Assembly: GCA_005888925.1 (NCBI GenBank)
Contig: VBCP01000224.1
Span: 1 to 5,381, forward strand
Reading direction: 5' to 3'
DNA from: Betaproteobacteria bacterium
GTDB taxonomy: Bacteria; Pseudomonadota; Gammaproteobacteria; Burkholderiales; SG8-39
Length of the DNA stretch: 5,381 nucleotides
The translations under genes and the position numbers were made by a program. The notes beneath the pieces are model-generated. The model had not been told where the DNA came from. It saw nothing but the letters and a program-made list of their open reading frames with translations, and did not search any database. Shown here piece after piece: positions 5,108 through 5,381 of this stretch (positions are counted from its first letter, which is position 1; the number at the start of each line of letters is the position of its first letter).

Positions 5108-5381
5108 ATGGCCCAGCAGAAACGCAAACCCAAGCTGAAGAAAGCTCACGCCGCCAAGAAAAAGGCGCGCATTGTTCGCACGCTGAAGCGGCTCGCCCCT
5201 AAGGCGCGTCCGCACAAGAAAGTCCTGCGGGCAAAGCAGCCCGAGCGCGGCCGCAAGCTCGCGCTCGTCAAGGGCGCGGCCGCCAAGGTCGCCGCCGGGG
5301 CGAAGGGCCACGACAAGGCGGCCAAGCCGCCGATCAAGGCGAGCGCGAAGCAGGCGCTCGAGCTGCTGGAAGCCAAGGTTG
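5108..5381 (+). CDS. rpoD: Probable RNA polymerase sigma-70 factor RpoD, N-terminus only
   Basis: The open frame runs from ATG 5108 to the window end (91 codons plus one base), beginning MAQQKRKPKLKKAHAAKKKA and ending SAKQALELLEAKV. No conserved sigma region is reached, so the call rests mainly on position: rpoD follows dnaG in the macromolecular-synthesis operon. It also rests on the Lys/Ala-rich N-terminal extension that many betaproteobacterial RpoD proteins carry before region 1.1. Of 91 residues, 22 are Lys, 8 Arg and 21 Ala, and only 4 are acidic. GGGGGA at 5099-5104 serves as the ribosome site, three bases before ATG; a TTG directly before the ATG is less likely. If complete, it would be the primary sigma factor directing housekeeping transcription. 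An unrelated Lys/Ala-rich histone-like protein cannot be excluded from these residues alone. Confidence 0.7.
   Translation, partial: MAQQKRKPKLKKAHAAKKKARIVRTLKRLAPKARPHKKVLRAKQPERGRKLALVKGAAAKVAAGAKGHDKAAKPPIKASAKQALELLEAKV

Overview
The window looks like a stretch of chromosome from a GC-rich betaproteobacterium (roughly two-thirds G+C by eye, not counted). The evidence is the gene order, a 70-residue ribosomal protein S21 starting MPTVRVKENEPFEVAMRRFK, a DnaG starting MIPDSFKQDLLNRVD, and a YqeY remnant in the betaproteobacterial style. No mobile element, CRISPR array, rRNA, tRNA or defence system is visible. The content is core housekeeping, and I do not see an undescribed multi-gene system.

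Left part (1-1653). The window opens inside xerD (+), the chromosome-dimer-resolution recombinase. It meets folB (-), dihydroneopterin aldolase, tail to tail with one base between the stops. folB and plsY (+, acyl-phosphate glycerol-3-phosphate acyltransferase) diverge from a very short intergenic gap. That gap holds a perfect 16-bp palindrome that reads as a -10 box on both strands.

Middle part (1650-2686). plsY runs into tsaD (-), the tRNA t6A-modification subunit. Both TAG stops lie in one shared CTAG. tsaD diverges from rpsU across 47 bp that contain an extended -10 promoter for the rpsU operon.

Right part (2687-5381). This is the macromolecular-synthesis operon in the form that includes yqeY: rpsU (S21), yqeY, dnaG (primase) and rpoD (sigma-70, only the first 91 codons, cut by the window end). 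It joins translation, replication initiation and transcription in one unit. A separate promoter with a perfect TATAAT lies between dnaG and rpoD.

The most notable anomaly is yqeY. Its N-terminal coding sequence survives only as a short scrap in a different frame, with ATC where the start codon is expected. About 28 codons are missing, and the remaining two-thirds of the gene is intact but has no good start. It is a decaying gene, an N-terminally truncated protein, or an assembly error. The remnant is in frame with rpsU across the rpsU TAG stop. The rest of the operon appears intact.
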